This document shows, piece after piece, positions 1 to 60,721 of a stretch of DNA of 64,000 bases; positions within the stretch are counted from its first letter, which is position 1; every line of letters starts with the position of its first letter. Below the pieces are notes generated by a model, which saw nothing but the letters and a program-made list of their open reading frames with translations, had not been told where the DNA came from and ran no database searches. This DNA is from Hyperoplus lanceolatus (taxonomy: Eukaryota > Chordata > Actinopteri > Uranoscopiformes > Ammodytidae), in contig CM049397.1 of the NCBI GenBank assembly GCA_026929865.2, forward strand, positions 27,479,198 to 27,543,197, given 5' to 3'. The position numbers and the translations under genes are program-made.

Positions 1-1224
1 GTATATACTGAGTATTTACCCTTCTCAACGACACGTGCATTTTTGCCCACTATGCTTTTGTTCACGCGTGGTTAAATCCCTAGTACAGGATTCCTCACCT
101 CCCAGTAGTAAGCCTGTTAAGTAAGCAACAAGCATTTTTAACTTTTTCTTCTCAAGCTGTTTTCGCTCTCTTTTGACCATTGCAGATAGAAAGACTGGGG
201 TGATTTTAGTCAATGGATGATTTACTAGCAGTATAGTAGCAGCATGCATGCACCAGTCTTGTCCTACATTGAAGATGGGTTGGTACAAGGCCGTCTAAAT
301 AATTTACTGTCGGGTCTGTGGAGAATTACAACATTTATGTGCCGCTCCCTGTGATTGTCACTATGGCTCAACACACTTGGATGCTCAGCCGTTGCCACCT
401 ATGGACATTTAGGCTACTGCAAGCTGTTACAAACATGTCCTTGGCATTATAGAATAAGTTTTTGTATTTTTATGTCTAATTTTATTTATATTATCAGTGT
501 TACAGTAATACAATAAGGCCCTAAAGCAGTGCTGTTTAGAGTACAGATGTTCCCCATTTCCATTTAAAAGATTTATGTCCTTTAGGTTTAATGGGGAAAA
601 TAATTAGGTTAAGAGTCTGAGCTGTATTATAGCTAAAGGGGGCGAGACATGGGCGTATCAGCTTCCCTCTATGCAATTGGTTGTAGCATTCCCGTAGGAT
701 GCATAATGTTCCTTTTCTTCCCCCCAGAAATACAGCTGCGCTCACTCACAAAGCAAACTCTTAGGAATATGTGTAGATATGTAGTTTGTTTGTATGTGTG
801 TAGGCCAGCCAGTGTAGTTGTACAATCTGGGAAACAAAAAAACAAATGTTGGCAAATGTCTTCTCTTTTAAATAAACCTGCTGAACCTCGTACTAGTTTT
901 TTTTTTTTATTATATATAAGTGAAACGCCTGGAGGTTATCACAGCCAGAGTTTGGTTGACAATCTCATGTGCAGAAGTTCACTTTGCTCTCGGCACATTT
1001 TAATTAACTGCGGTTTGTGCCCCTCCCAAAGCCTCACCTTTATCTGTCAGAGAACATCAAGCAACAGTGTTTAATTGTCTGTGAACGCTTGTGAATATTA
1101 TCCCCAGATGCACTTCTGATTTGAGATATGCTGTTTGTTATCGCCGCTAATTTTTAGTAGTTTAAATATGAGTTTTTTTTATTTATGATTGTGTTTTCTG
1201 ACTCTCTATTTTTTTCTTTCATAG

Positions 1225-4200
1225 GTCATAGCCGAAGTTGAGGCTCCAGTGGCGGCTTCTGTCGAGACTGAGGTAAAACATGGCTGCTTTTTATTTTTAA
1301 CACACACGCTCTCAGTCCCCATTCTGTTCCCCTGAGGCAGATGACACAGGTGTGAAAGGGTACAAGTGGAGCATAACTCAATGTGACAGCTTTCAAGATA
1401 GACCTGCTTTGATTTTTTAAACATATTATCACAGATAACATTACTAAAATGTACTGAGAAAGGGGTCAGCCTTCGTCTACAAGTTAGTAAAGCAATTATG
1501 TGTCTAGGAGGAAAACAAACACCACTTCTCTCAAACATTTTACAAATAACCTGTGTTGTTCTGACATACAGTCAAGTTTTTCTTGGGACAAGTATGGTAA
1601 AAAAAAAACATATCAATCAATCAATCATCTTAACTGATCAGTGGCCATTTAAGCTAACCACACTGTTTTTATATAAGCGTAATACAGGACATTCATTGAG
1701 TACAAAGAACAAAACGGCCTTTAATACATTTCGGTGTTGCTCACGTCACACCAGACAAGTTGTGCAAAAGATGACATACGTCAAACCTGGGGTGTAGCTC
1801 AGAGTTTCCACTCATGTTTAATAAGTTCATGGTAACTGGACAAGAGACAAGCCTTTCGATGGAAAAGTGTTGAAAGTTTGTGTGAACTCAACTTCACACC
1901 TTTCGGTTAACAAACACCTCAGCCCCAGGCCTCTTTCTACACAGTAGTCAGGTCAGTGAGAATGTGGCTGAACTATTCTATAACACCAATTTTATGGACT
2001 TTTATGGATTTACCACCCAACTAATCACATACATAACCTCATTAGTGTCCATTACAAACCAAGAGAAGAATCCAAACAGCCTATAATTGTAGTTAATGAG
2101 GTATTTAGACTATAGGCTCTGCAGGTAGTGTGGAAGTTGTAATTAGGCAACAAGTCCTTAACAGAGCAGTCAGTTTAAAGTGATTGCTTTACGATGACTT
2201 TAGGCTGGAGGTTGTTTTCAGCGAGTTTTGTAAAGTGTGTTGTTACCAGGTAAACAACCATAGCTAAAGTCTTCTATCTCCTTCTCCAGATTCTTACAGA
2301 GGAGATCTCGATCATCACAGAGACCGCAGAGGTCGTAGAGGTAAGACTGACCTTCTTTAATAACAGCATGTGGCTTGATGTTGTCTTTTGTATCATAATA
2401 AACTCCATATCATCTTAGAAAATAGACAGTTGCACTTTGTAAAGCATTTCACGCTCATTGCTTAACCAGGAAAGGAAAAACCTGGTTGATCAATGATTCA
2501 TACAAAGTGCCGACCGCCTTCTATGTGTTTCCATTGTTGCATGTTGCATGGTGTGTTAATCTGTGTATATCGTGTTGGTTTTTGAATGTGCAGCAGACGC
2601 AAAATGTCTGCGAGCCCGAGCCCGAGGTGGAGGCAGAGGCAGTGGCAGAGGAGGTTGCCGTCATTGAGGCGGAGGTGGAAGTGGCCGCAGCCGACGTTGT
2701 AACCATTCCAGAAGAAGTGGTAGAAGCACAGGTCTGTGAAGAGGTTGCTGAGCCCGCCGCAGAGGAGGTGCTAACCCTCACAGAGACAGTGGTGGAACCA
2801 GAATTAGCAATCTGTATCGCCGCGGCCCCAGTCCAGGACGAAGCCGAAGTAGAAGTGTTGCCCGAAGAAGAGGCACCAGAAGTCCTCCCTGCTGAGCCTT
2901 TAACAGTGACAGAGGTGCCACATTGATTACCAAAAGAAAAACAACTTTTTCCCCCCTCTTTTCTCTTCAACTCCTTTTTTTTGTTGAAATTTTCCTCCCA
3001 AGAACTACAAGGATGATACAGGAGTGCATGTGTGACTTTGTGAACGTCTTGTGTGCTGTCTATGTGTGTGTGTGTGTATGTGTGCAGCATGCGTCGTGAT
3101 TAGTTGTGATTATTGTTGTAAAAGTGCCCCCGTCGTTATCTTATCATCCAGTAGCATTGCTGTAAATATGCTGTAGAACTTCATCGATGACTTCATCGTT
3201 TTCTTGTCTTTTTTCATCCCTTTGCATAATTCTTTTCACAGTTCAACTTAACAGCAAAGACTAATGACTTACTGTGTCCCGCTATTTGTTTTGTGTGCAT
3301 TAGGATGCTCCTGTCGAAGCTGTGGAAATCCCAGAGGTGTGTATTCTTGTAATCTCCCATCAAGAAATGCATGATATAGTTGACTATATGCCATGCATTA
3401 TATGACTAGTCATACTTAAGAAGTAGAAAGTTGACTTTGGCCACATACAGTATGCAGTATGTGTTGTTCTATATACTGACATGTCCCTATGTGTCTCCTC
3501 ACCAGGTGGCCATGGTGGTCCCAGAGGCTCCGGTAGAAGAGGCCGAGGCCCCAGTACCTGAAGTGGAAGAGATTGCTGCCACCCAGGAAGTCGCTGAAAG
3601 CTTTGTGGATGACTTTGTCGTCACAGAATCTGCCTCGGCAGTGGAGGTCGCCATCGCTGAGTCAGCTGTTGTAGAGCCGGTGAGAACCACACAAGATTAA
3701 TGTATCATCAGACAGTACAATCGTTACAATAATAAGAAACATCCCAATAGTTTTGTTTGCCCTAAGATTAACCTGATCAGCTTAGCCACCAGAGTGCTAC
3801 AAAAGGCTGTTACTTAAAAAAAAGTATTACACCACCTTGGTATCATTTACCTTTAATTAATCCAGCGGAAAACACAGTATCTTTAGATATATTGTGTTTT
3901 TCTAGAAATCTACTTGTCACAATGTCATGCTTATGTTACGCCTTCCTTTCCTGCAATGTCTATGCTCATCTTATTTAACAGAACACTCTCTCTGCTTGCT
4001 ATATTTAGGAAATCGTGGAAGTTAGTGAAACCCTATCGGGATCTATGGATGTGATGCCCGCAGAGCCTGAGCCAGAGCCCGTTGCTGCCCCCGCAGAAGA
4101 AATCGTCATTGTAAGTTATTTCCAGGCTTTAACAGCATCTTACACAGCCAGTACTAATCTGGTTCATTGTATTGTGAACTTGAGTAATTGTAGCGTGACA

Positions 4201-5795
4201 CGTCATCAGGTGCAGCTTAGTATTGAACCACCATTTAAAGATATATTGTGTAAATATTCCTGTATTAGAGTATATGAGTCTTCTCTGTTTCCTAAATGCA
4301 TCTCTCTGTTCCCCTCCCGTCCAGGAGGCCGCTGCTGAGACATGTATGGTGTCAGAAGAGCCCCAGGCAGAAATCTGTGACATCGCTTGTCAGATGAAGC
4401 TCGCTGTGGAGTCTGTTCAGCTCAGCTCAACGGTAAATGGATAATATAGGACGAGCGGCACAGCCTAAAAAGAAGAAGAATGTGTCAAAAATAAACCTGT
4501 CCTAGTTATTTAGAGTTGGCCCGTACCAAGTGTCTTTAGGTAGTAATTTTATCAGATGGTCATCGTGTAATATTGGGGATTTACAGTGCACTCACCTGAC
4601 GTAATGTCTTGCTTTTGTTTTCTCAGGAGTTGTCAGTGGAGACAGCACTAAATGGACACATTGCTCCAGAGGTCGCCATCGAGGGCTAGATACGCATCAC
4701 ACAGCCTGGAGAAACTTTTATGTCTTTGTAAGTGTCTCACAATATCGAAATCAGTCACTTTAATCACGTACATTGTATCTCATTTAGTTGGCACTGTTTC
4801 CATCATACACTAACCAAAAGCTTTGTTTTTCCTCTCCTTTGTCTTTTTCAGATTCCCCTTTGGTCATTCGGAGGACTCAAAGCTTTACAGGGAGTCAACC
4901 AGCCGACCTTTTTTAATTTGTAGGGCTTTACGACAGAAGCGCCAGGAAATCGAAGGGAGATCCACACTTGGAAGTGCCTTTTCCGGCCCTCGTTCCTGTC
5001 GAGAAAAAATAACACCAAACCAGATGTCAACCAACGCCAAACGGCTGCATTCGTGGCAGCAGACTGTTTGTCATACGTTTGCAGAAATGGAAACAAACTG
5101 TGACCCCCCCCCCCACCCCTCTTTCTTTGTGTATTTCTCCCCAAAAGCACGTACAGTTTATCTGAATTAGCAGTGGAAGCTGAAGTGCTGGAGAGATGGA
5201 GACTCCTTCAATGAGATACATGGCAGTGCCTGATATCTCTTGTCGCGTTCCCATCTCTCCAGAACATCTTCTTCCACGCGACATACACTCTAAACATGTG
5301 AATACTTTCGAACTGATGAATTCTGGTACAGTTTATTGAGCCTATGTTCACAAGGGTGGGAGGGTCGACTTGTTTGTTTTTGTTTGTTTCACATTTCAAA
5401 ATCACAGGTATTGCTTTTCAGGCCCTTTTTACTCTGAGAGACAAATCTACAAACTTTCCCCCCTTTTGCTTCCATGTCTGTCCCCTTCTCTGTCTCGATT
5501 AAGTGCCGATGCTAAGGTTAGCGTAATGCTACGACGCATCTTAAAGCTTTAGAGCAGAGAGAATGATACAGATATCAGGGAACAGGCTGGGAGCTAGCTT
5601 TCCGTTTTCTTCTTTCACTTTCCCTTTTTTTAATTCATTTTGTATAGACTATATGATGTGCTACAGTTTTGTGTTCAAAGTCTGTGCTCTGGATGGGGAA
5701 ACGTGGTATGGTCTGGTTTTGAGAATCACTGTTGGGCTGTTGATGGGCTGACTTGATCCACCTTTGAAATAAAGCTGTAATTCATCGTGATTCAG
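1225..5795 (+). CDS. 3' part of unidentified gene for acidic Val/Glu/Ala-rich protein
   Basis: I do not recognise this gene. Seen: in-frame exons with AG/GT borders at 1225-1272, 2290-2340, 2594-2914 (or to a stop at 2924-2926), 3304-3336, 3506-3679, 4009-4110, 4325-4432 and 4627-4689 (stop TAG at 4687). Every exon is a multiple of three and starts in phase 0, and most end in a Glu codon directly before the GT donor. Together they encode about 299 residues, rich in Glu, Val, Ala and Pro with almost no basic residues. The last two coding exons are less repetitive and include the stretch CDIACQMKLAVESVQ, which could form an amphipathic helix. Exon 2594 has only a weak donor (GTGCCA at 2915), so it may instead be an alternative last exon. 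The start lies left of the window. Acidic proteins of the MGARP type are one possible comparison, but I cannot support a name. Confidence 0.75.
4690..5795 (+). other. 3' UTR of the acidic-protein gene, with one UTR intron and poly(A) signal
   Basis: After the TAG at 4687-4689 there is a good donor (GTAAGT at 4728) and a pyrimidine-tract acceptor ending at 4851, so the 3' UTR probably contains an intron at 4728-4851. The junction is about 38 nt after the stop, inside the roughly 50-nt limit, so nonsense-mediated decay would not be expected. The last exon runs to the AATAAA at 5768-5773, which is followed by a GT-rich stretch (5800-5815) typical of a cleavage site. A C-homopolymer lies near 5104-5114. 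Confidence 0.6.
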
Positions 5796-8981
<3,186 letters not shown>

Positions 8982-8987
8982 TTTATT
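8982..8987 (-). terminator. gak: Candidate gak poly(A) signal
   Basis: The plus-strand hexamer TTTATT reads AATAAA on the minus strand, about 250 bp beyond the gak stop codon at 9240. The interval between holds no other open frame and would be the short gak 3' UTR. Confidence 0.5.
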
Positions 8988-9239
8988 CAACTGGCTGTTT
9001 ATGAACCAGTGAGGAAATGAGGCAAAAAAGGGTATTGTTTTCATTGACTGTTGAAACAGAAGAAAAGTAAAGAAGGACAAAGGGAGTGAAGGGAATGGTA
9101 GAGAGGACACCTCTCAGAGGCTCTGCCCAATGTGGGCTCAGTCCTGTCCTATCTGGCCCAGTCTAACACCCAGTTTGGTCAGGCGAAATCCAGTCCAGTC
9201 CGGTCTGGTCTGGTCTAGCTGGGATCCAGACCGAGGTTT

Positions 9240-35229
<25,990 letters not shown>

Positions 35230-35480
35230 TTTTCTTATCCGGCGACCCCCTCCGCTTACAGACTGACGAGAGGCCCGCGGCCCTCCAGGTGAGGGAACGC
35301 GCTGTCCGAATCACTGGTAGACTCGGCAGAAACACTCTACGGGGTGTTTAACGTGTTACATAGGCTGAGAATTAGCTAATATTTTTCTTTCACTGGGAGA
35401 AAACATCCTCTTCCTGCTGCTAGGCTGACAGGGCCGCCACCAGCGCTGACTTCCGTGAAAGGTGATGACGTCGGGACACC
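35230..35480 (-). promoter_or_regulatory. gak: gak 5' UTR and promoter region
   Basis: GC-rich sequence directly upstream of the gak ATG. It contains a CRE-like TGACGTC at 35466-35472 and an ETS-like ACTTCCG near 35449-35455, with no TATA box, which fits a housekeeping promoter. The exact start site is not visible. Confidence 0.55.
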
Positions 35481-36162
35481 ATTCAGTCATGTGACATTAA
35501 CAAAAAAAGAGATTGCTGTCTCCTCCAAGTGTACAGCTTGTACAAAGTACACAATGTCAACACAGAGTTGACCTATTTGCGTTCCATCCTTTTACGTTCA
35601 TCTTTTTTTTGTATAATTAATGTTATTTTTCGTTCTCATATGTCAATACCATAGGTCAATACTGTGAATAGGCTACTTGTGTTGGCAAAACATCCTCATA
35701 CTATTATGTGTGAATATTGAAAAAAATAGGCTTTCATTTGAATAAATATGCATTTTAAATTAGCCAAGAAAAACAATTACAAGTGAAGATATTAATTCAA
35801 CCTGCCTATTCAATTTTTTATGATCTTATCTTGTATGATTATTCATGTCCTAGGCCTATGAGTTAAATGATGGAAAGGGCTAAAATTAAAGTAAAATGAA
35901 TGTAATAGAAAAAATGATAATGATAAAAGTTTTAAAAAACAGTTTTTTCCAGAAGTGTTCTCTCGTTTGGCAGCAACAGATCCACATTTTTATGGACGAA
36001 TAACTTTTGCAAAAACATTATCATGTTCTTGAATTACAAACATTTTTATTTCAACAAATTCTGTGGTGTCAAACTGTATAACATAAGATTCTTTGAAAAG
36101 AGCTATGATGCAAAGTCTTCTCTATCGATTAGCATGCCGTGCACAATATTGTGTTCTAGTAC

Positions 36163-36174
36163 GCCATCTGCTGG
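36163..36174 (-). promoter_or_regulatory. CTCF-like core motif
   Basis: On the minus strand the sequence CCAGCAGATGGC fits the CTCF core consensus CCASYAGRKGGC at every position. It lies between the gak and aacs promoters, where an insulator would make sense, but a single motif match is weak evidence. Confidence 0.35.
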
Positions 36175-36455
36175 ATCAGTCAGGTTTATGTGTTTGATTG
36201 AGGGCTGCTGCACCCCACGCAGTGAACTTTAAATAGTGCAGCAGTTGAAACTGTTTGAATTAATAAATAACAATGCCGGGATTATAGTCATATAGGCCTA
36301 AAGCTTTGGCCTTGTTTCAATGCAAGGTCTTTGCAACTTGTGTAGCCTATTGTATGTCCGATACAAAAATGTATTTTGTGGCCTTGTCTAAAATAGCATT
36401 ATAAAGATTGGATTAAAGCTGCTGCATATATCCTAATTGAAAGAAAAAATATGAT

Positions 36456-36641
36456 CAATTTTTTTTTAAAGATATTTTTTGGGCATTTTTTTATGCTTTA
36501 TTGATGGTGCAGCGAGACAGAGGTGAAATGGGGCAGAGAGGGGAGTGAAATGCAGAGGCGGTAATCAAACCCGGGTCTGCTGCTGGGCCTGGTCCGGGGG
36601 GAGGGGGGGGGGGCCCTACCAACTGAATTAAGGGCGCCCCC
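36456..36641 (-). mobile_element. tRNA-derived SINE
   Basis: On the minus strand the head reads GGGGCGCCCTTAATTCAG then TTGGTAG (A-box-like), with a B-box-like GGTTTGATTACC about 65 bp on, and an A-rich tail at 36456-36480. The head is interrupted by a C/G homopolymer. It matches the general form of common fish SINEs. Confidence 0.65.
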
Positions 36642-38398
36642 ATATTATGTAATCTTAAATCTTCTTTATCTTATGCCCTGAGAATGAACTTAAGTGGAGC
36701 ATATACAAATAATCAGAGGGTTATTTAAACAGACAAATAGTCAAGTCAAATTGATTTATAAAAAAAATATATATAAAAAAAATTAATAAAGTAGGCACGA
36801 CTCAAGAAGGATTTGATGGCACAGGAGAAGAGACAGGAGAAGTATGCTCCAAATCCACTGAAATCACCACTGTTTGTGCCCTGTAGCCGGGTTCACTGGT
36901 TGTCCCGGATCAGGCTATTTGCTGCAAAATGACAGCATGTGACATTTACACAGTTTGCATCACAGTATCAGGAGAGCAGTCCTTGGGAAATCATTTTCAC
37001 AATAAAAGAAAATGACAGAAGTAGCTCCAGCTTGTTACAGAATGTGGATTTTGGCTGGAAAGCAGCGAAAATGAACTCAAGTGAAGGCAGAACCAAGGGG
37101 ATGAAAAAGTGTGGAGTGATGCAAAGGTCCATTTCAGGTCACAACAGTGTCTGCTAGAATAAGTCAGATCAGAGACGGAAAAGGGTTTCCTCTTGGAGCC
37201 TGGAGCACACACAAGACACAGACATAATATGCAAGATTTAAAGAATTAAACAATGTTATCTAAAGGCCAGGTGTTTGCAATCTTAAGGTGTATGCATGCT
37301 TATTTTGTATTATAAAATTGTAGGTATAATACATTATTTGCTCACTTGGGCTTATACTGCAAACAGAAAAAGTCCAGGACCAGCACTGGTTTTGGCATAC
37401 ATTAAATTGAAAGTAAAATAGATTCTAAATCTAGCTTACTTCATGGAATTGTTTAGAAATTAGAGAAAATGTCATGGCTGAAGAATATACATGTTTGCAT
37501 CATGCATACCCAATGTGTGTCCAAATGTGTTGATAACTCCCTCAACATTTACAATGGTGGTTGTGTCAGCTTTTGTGCTTTAACTGGGGAGCACATAGGC
37601 AATGTTATCTGCGTCCCCCTATTTAATAAATGTTACCTTTCAAAATATTCCTTTAAATGTTTCCATCATGTCAGATTTTACTGTGTGTTTGATAGCAAAA
37701 CCATCATTGACATTATGATGTCATCAATAATGGATATGTGGTATCATAATATCCTTTGTCCTTTCCTGTGTTATGGCTAATCCTTTGTTCAAGGTCTTAC
37801 AATAGCCCCTTTGATAAAGGCATAGTCATAACATACATCCAATACATAGGCACTCTTTCATTCCCCCTGCTTTTTCCCTTCTGAACTCAGACTAGGTTTT
37901 CCTGTGGTGACAATTGGTTGAGAAGGTGATATACCACAGAATAACTCTGCACATCACTGGTCCTGCACTGTTTGGTTAGTCTGACTCACATGATTTCACA
38001 TATGTCGCTACGTATTTGCTCAGATTTCAGGTTAAGAGAGTTCATGTTTGAGGTAGGCCAGAAACTGATATTAGGCTACATTTACAAATACCTTTAGACA
38101 GGTTATACCATTGTGTTAGCCCAGTCTATATCTTTCTCATAGTGAAATAAATAAATTAGGAATTATATTGAGGAAGGACCTCATTTTCACAAATTGTAAC
38201 AGTCATTCAAAATTAGAAGTCATTTTTGTTGAATTGCCTTAAATATTGGTAGTTGAATTATGGGCACATATCATGCATTGATGCAAACTAGATGAGACTA
38301 AAGAAAAAGGCCAAACTATAAAATATGATGAAATTATATTTTCAAATTTGAGATGACACCACCAGTCCGTGAGGAGGGTCTTCCTATTCCTCTCTCCG

Positions 38399-38579
38399 AT
38401 TGGGCACACCCCTAAAACGTTCCTAAATGTTTGCTCTCTGATTGGCCAATAGGCTTCATCTGAAACATCAAACGCGAATTTACCATTGATCCAACAGCAC
38501 GCCGGTCCAATGGGGATGACACGCCCCTCACATAGAGCGATCGGTCGGCTGATGTGGAACCAGCAGGCCGAGGACCAAT
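38399..38579. promoter_or_regulatory. Cluster of five CCAAT boxes upstream of aacs
   Basis: CCAAT or ATTGG pentamers occur at 38399-38403, 38441-38445, 38446-38450, 38507-38511 and 38575-38579, in a GC-richer patch within AT-rich surroundings, 1.5 kb upstream of the aacs ATG. This looks like an NF-Y-binding enhancer or an unannotated promoter. No adjacent ORF was found. Confidence 0.4.
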
Positions 38580-39779
38580 CAAAATCCCTCCCTCTGACTG
38601 TGAGAGACCCGACTGTGCAATGCCATAGCGTGTCCATGTATGTGGGGTGTTCAAGACTTCCACGGGTAGGACTTTGAGCGTGGGTTAAAGAATCCAAATG
38701 TTTAACTTTTCTGAAAATAAAAATAAATACATTCATATTTAAAACATATTAAAGTGGTAAATCTCATTTTAGCACGTGCAGTATAATCACAAACTATCAC
38801 TTTTGTCACAACGGCCAGTAGAGGTTAATAGGTATTTTTATCCATGACAAAAAGGCATATTGAATAGGCTAGGTCTTGGAATTACTTGCATATGTTACAC
38901 CCATTACATTCTTTCTGATGTACTGGTACACATGTTACGATTAATTATCATATGTAGAGAAATGGAACAATTATAGTGGTGAAAAAGATATTCAGTTTCT
39001 TGAAAAAAAGTAGGCTATCAATGGTAAAATGTAGAAATTCGAAATTTGAAAGTATTATAAGAAACATGTATAACAAGTTTCAAATGTACTTGAATGACCC
39101 CTGTCAGATTAACATCACAGGAACATGTCACAGTAGACAATAGCTAGATAGATAGAAATAATAAATAGAGAAGAAAATATGTGTAGGCCTATATTAATTT
39201 TGTATTATTTTATGTCATTGTTCTATCTCATTTCTCAAACTTTGAATATCACTACTTATCTTGGATATGATCCCTATAGGCCTACGTGTGAATATTTTGG
39301 TAGGCCTATGTTTGTAGGCTATTATTTCAACAAAGATTAATTTTAAATGGACAAAAAAAAGTGACATCTGAATGTAAAAGAGCACACACAGAACACATAG
39401 CAGGCTAGTAAAAAGATCAAGTCCATTATAATGATAAAGTGCATGGCATTATCAAAATATGTGCACAAATGTAGATTAGAAACAAATTAAAAACATGTAA
39501 CATGCAGAACAGAAATAAAATACTCAAATAATAATAAAAACTTGCATAGCTGGACACTATTTATCTGGTAGCCCACAGGATAATAACAACAATGCAAATA
39601 AAAAATCAAATGTTATTTAAAAAATATGCATAGTCCATTTAGTCTCATTGTAGGAGTATTCTGCTCTCAATATATTATTCGATACATAAGGTATGAATAC
39701 AACTTTTCATTTTAGATCACTATAATCAATTATATGCCCAGGTCAAAGAATACTGTTCCCATTAATGGAGATAACGTGT

Positions 39780-40090
39780 AGTTTTTGTTGTGTAACAGTC
39801 GGTAACAGTATTGAACAGTGCGTTCCTGAACCTCCCTCTGCTACGTAATGACGCTGGGGCGTGGTTTGTCAGTTTTCCATAGCAGTCCAGCTTGCATTTG
39901 ACAGTGAGCCTCGCTTTAGCCGTCGCGCGCTGTGTTAACTCCCTGAGCCATTCAAAGTCAGACAAAGCGGCTAGCCTGTGATCTCATTTAGCACGAGCCC
40001 TCTCACCTTCTGGGACGGTTAGCTTTAGTAAGGCGCTCGTGACTCCCGCTAACCGGTGTTTGACATCCAACATTAAGGTTCGCGGCAAAG
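39780..40090 (+). promoter_or_regulatory. aacs: aacs proximal promoter and 5' UTR
   Basis: The region before the aacs ATG is GC-richer than its surroundings and includes TACGTAATGACGC (CRE/ATF-like, 39842-39854) and a GC/KLF box GGGGCGTGG (39856-39864). No TATA box stands out. The family is regulated by SREBP in mammals, but I saw no clear sterol element. Confidence 0.45.

Positions 40091-60721
<20,631 letters not shown>

Larger units (their letters stand above)
35481..39780. other. Intergenic interval between divergent gak and aacs
   Basis: AT-rich, with no supported exon or RNA gene. It contains a CTCF-like core (36163-36174), a tRNA-derived SINE (about 36456-36641) and a GC-richer segment with CCAAT boxes (38399-38579), each listed separately. 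The remainder shows nothing recognisable. Confidence 0.6.

Noticed and set aside
649..1074. 141-codon plus-strand frame near the left edge
   Set aside because: No recognisable domain or splice pattern and mixed composition; probably chance in the intron of the acidic gene.
2486..2593. Methionine start extending the acidic exon leftward
   Set aside because: This stretch has intron-like composition and ends in an AG acceptor; its residues (hydrophobic, Cys-rich) do not match the acidic exon.
2521..3090. Ser/Thr-rich minus-strand frame of 189 codons
   Set aside because: It mirrors the acidic plus-strand exon at 2594-2914, whose frame has splice context and fits its neighbours.
38239..38736. 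165-codon minus-strand frame in the intergenic region
   Set aside because: It covers the CCAAT-box cluster, has no known domain and no splice context; more likely regulatory DNA.
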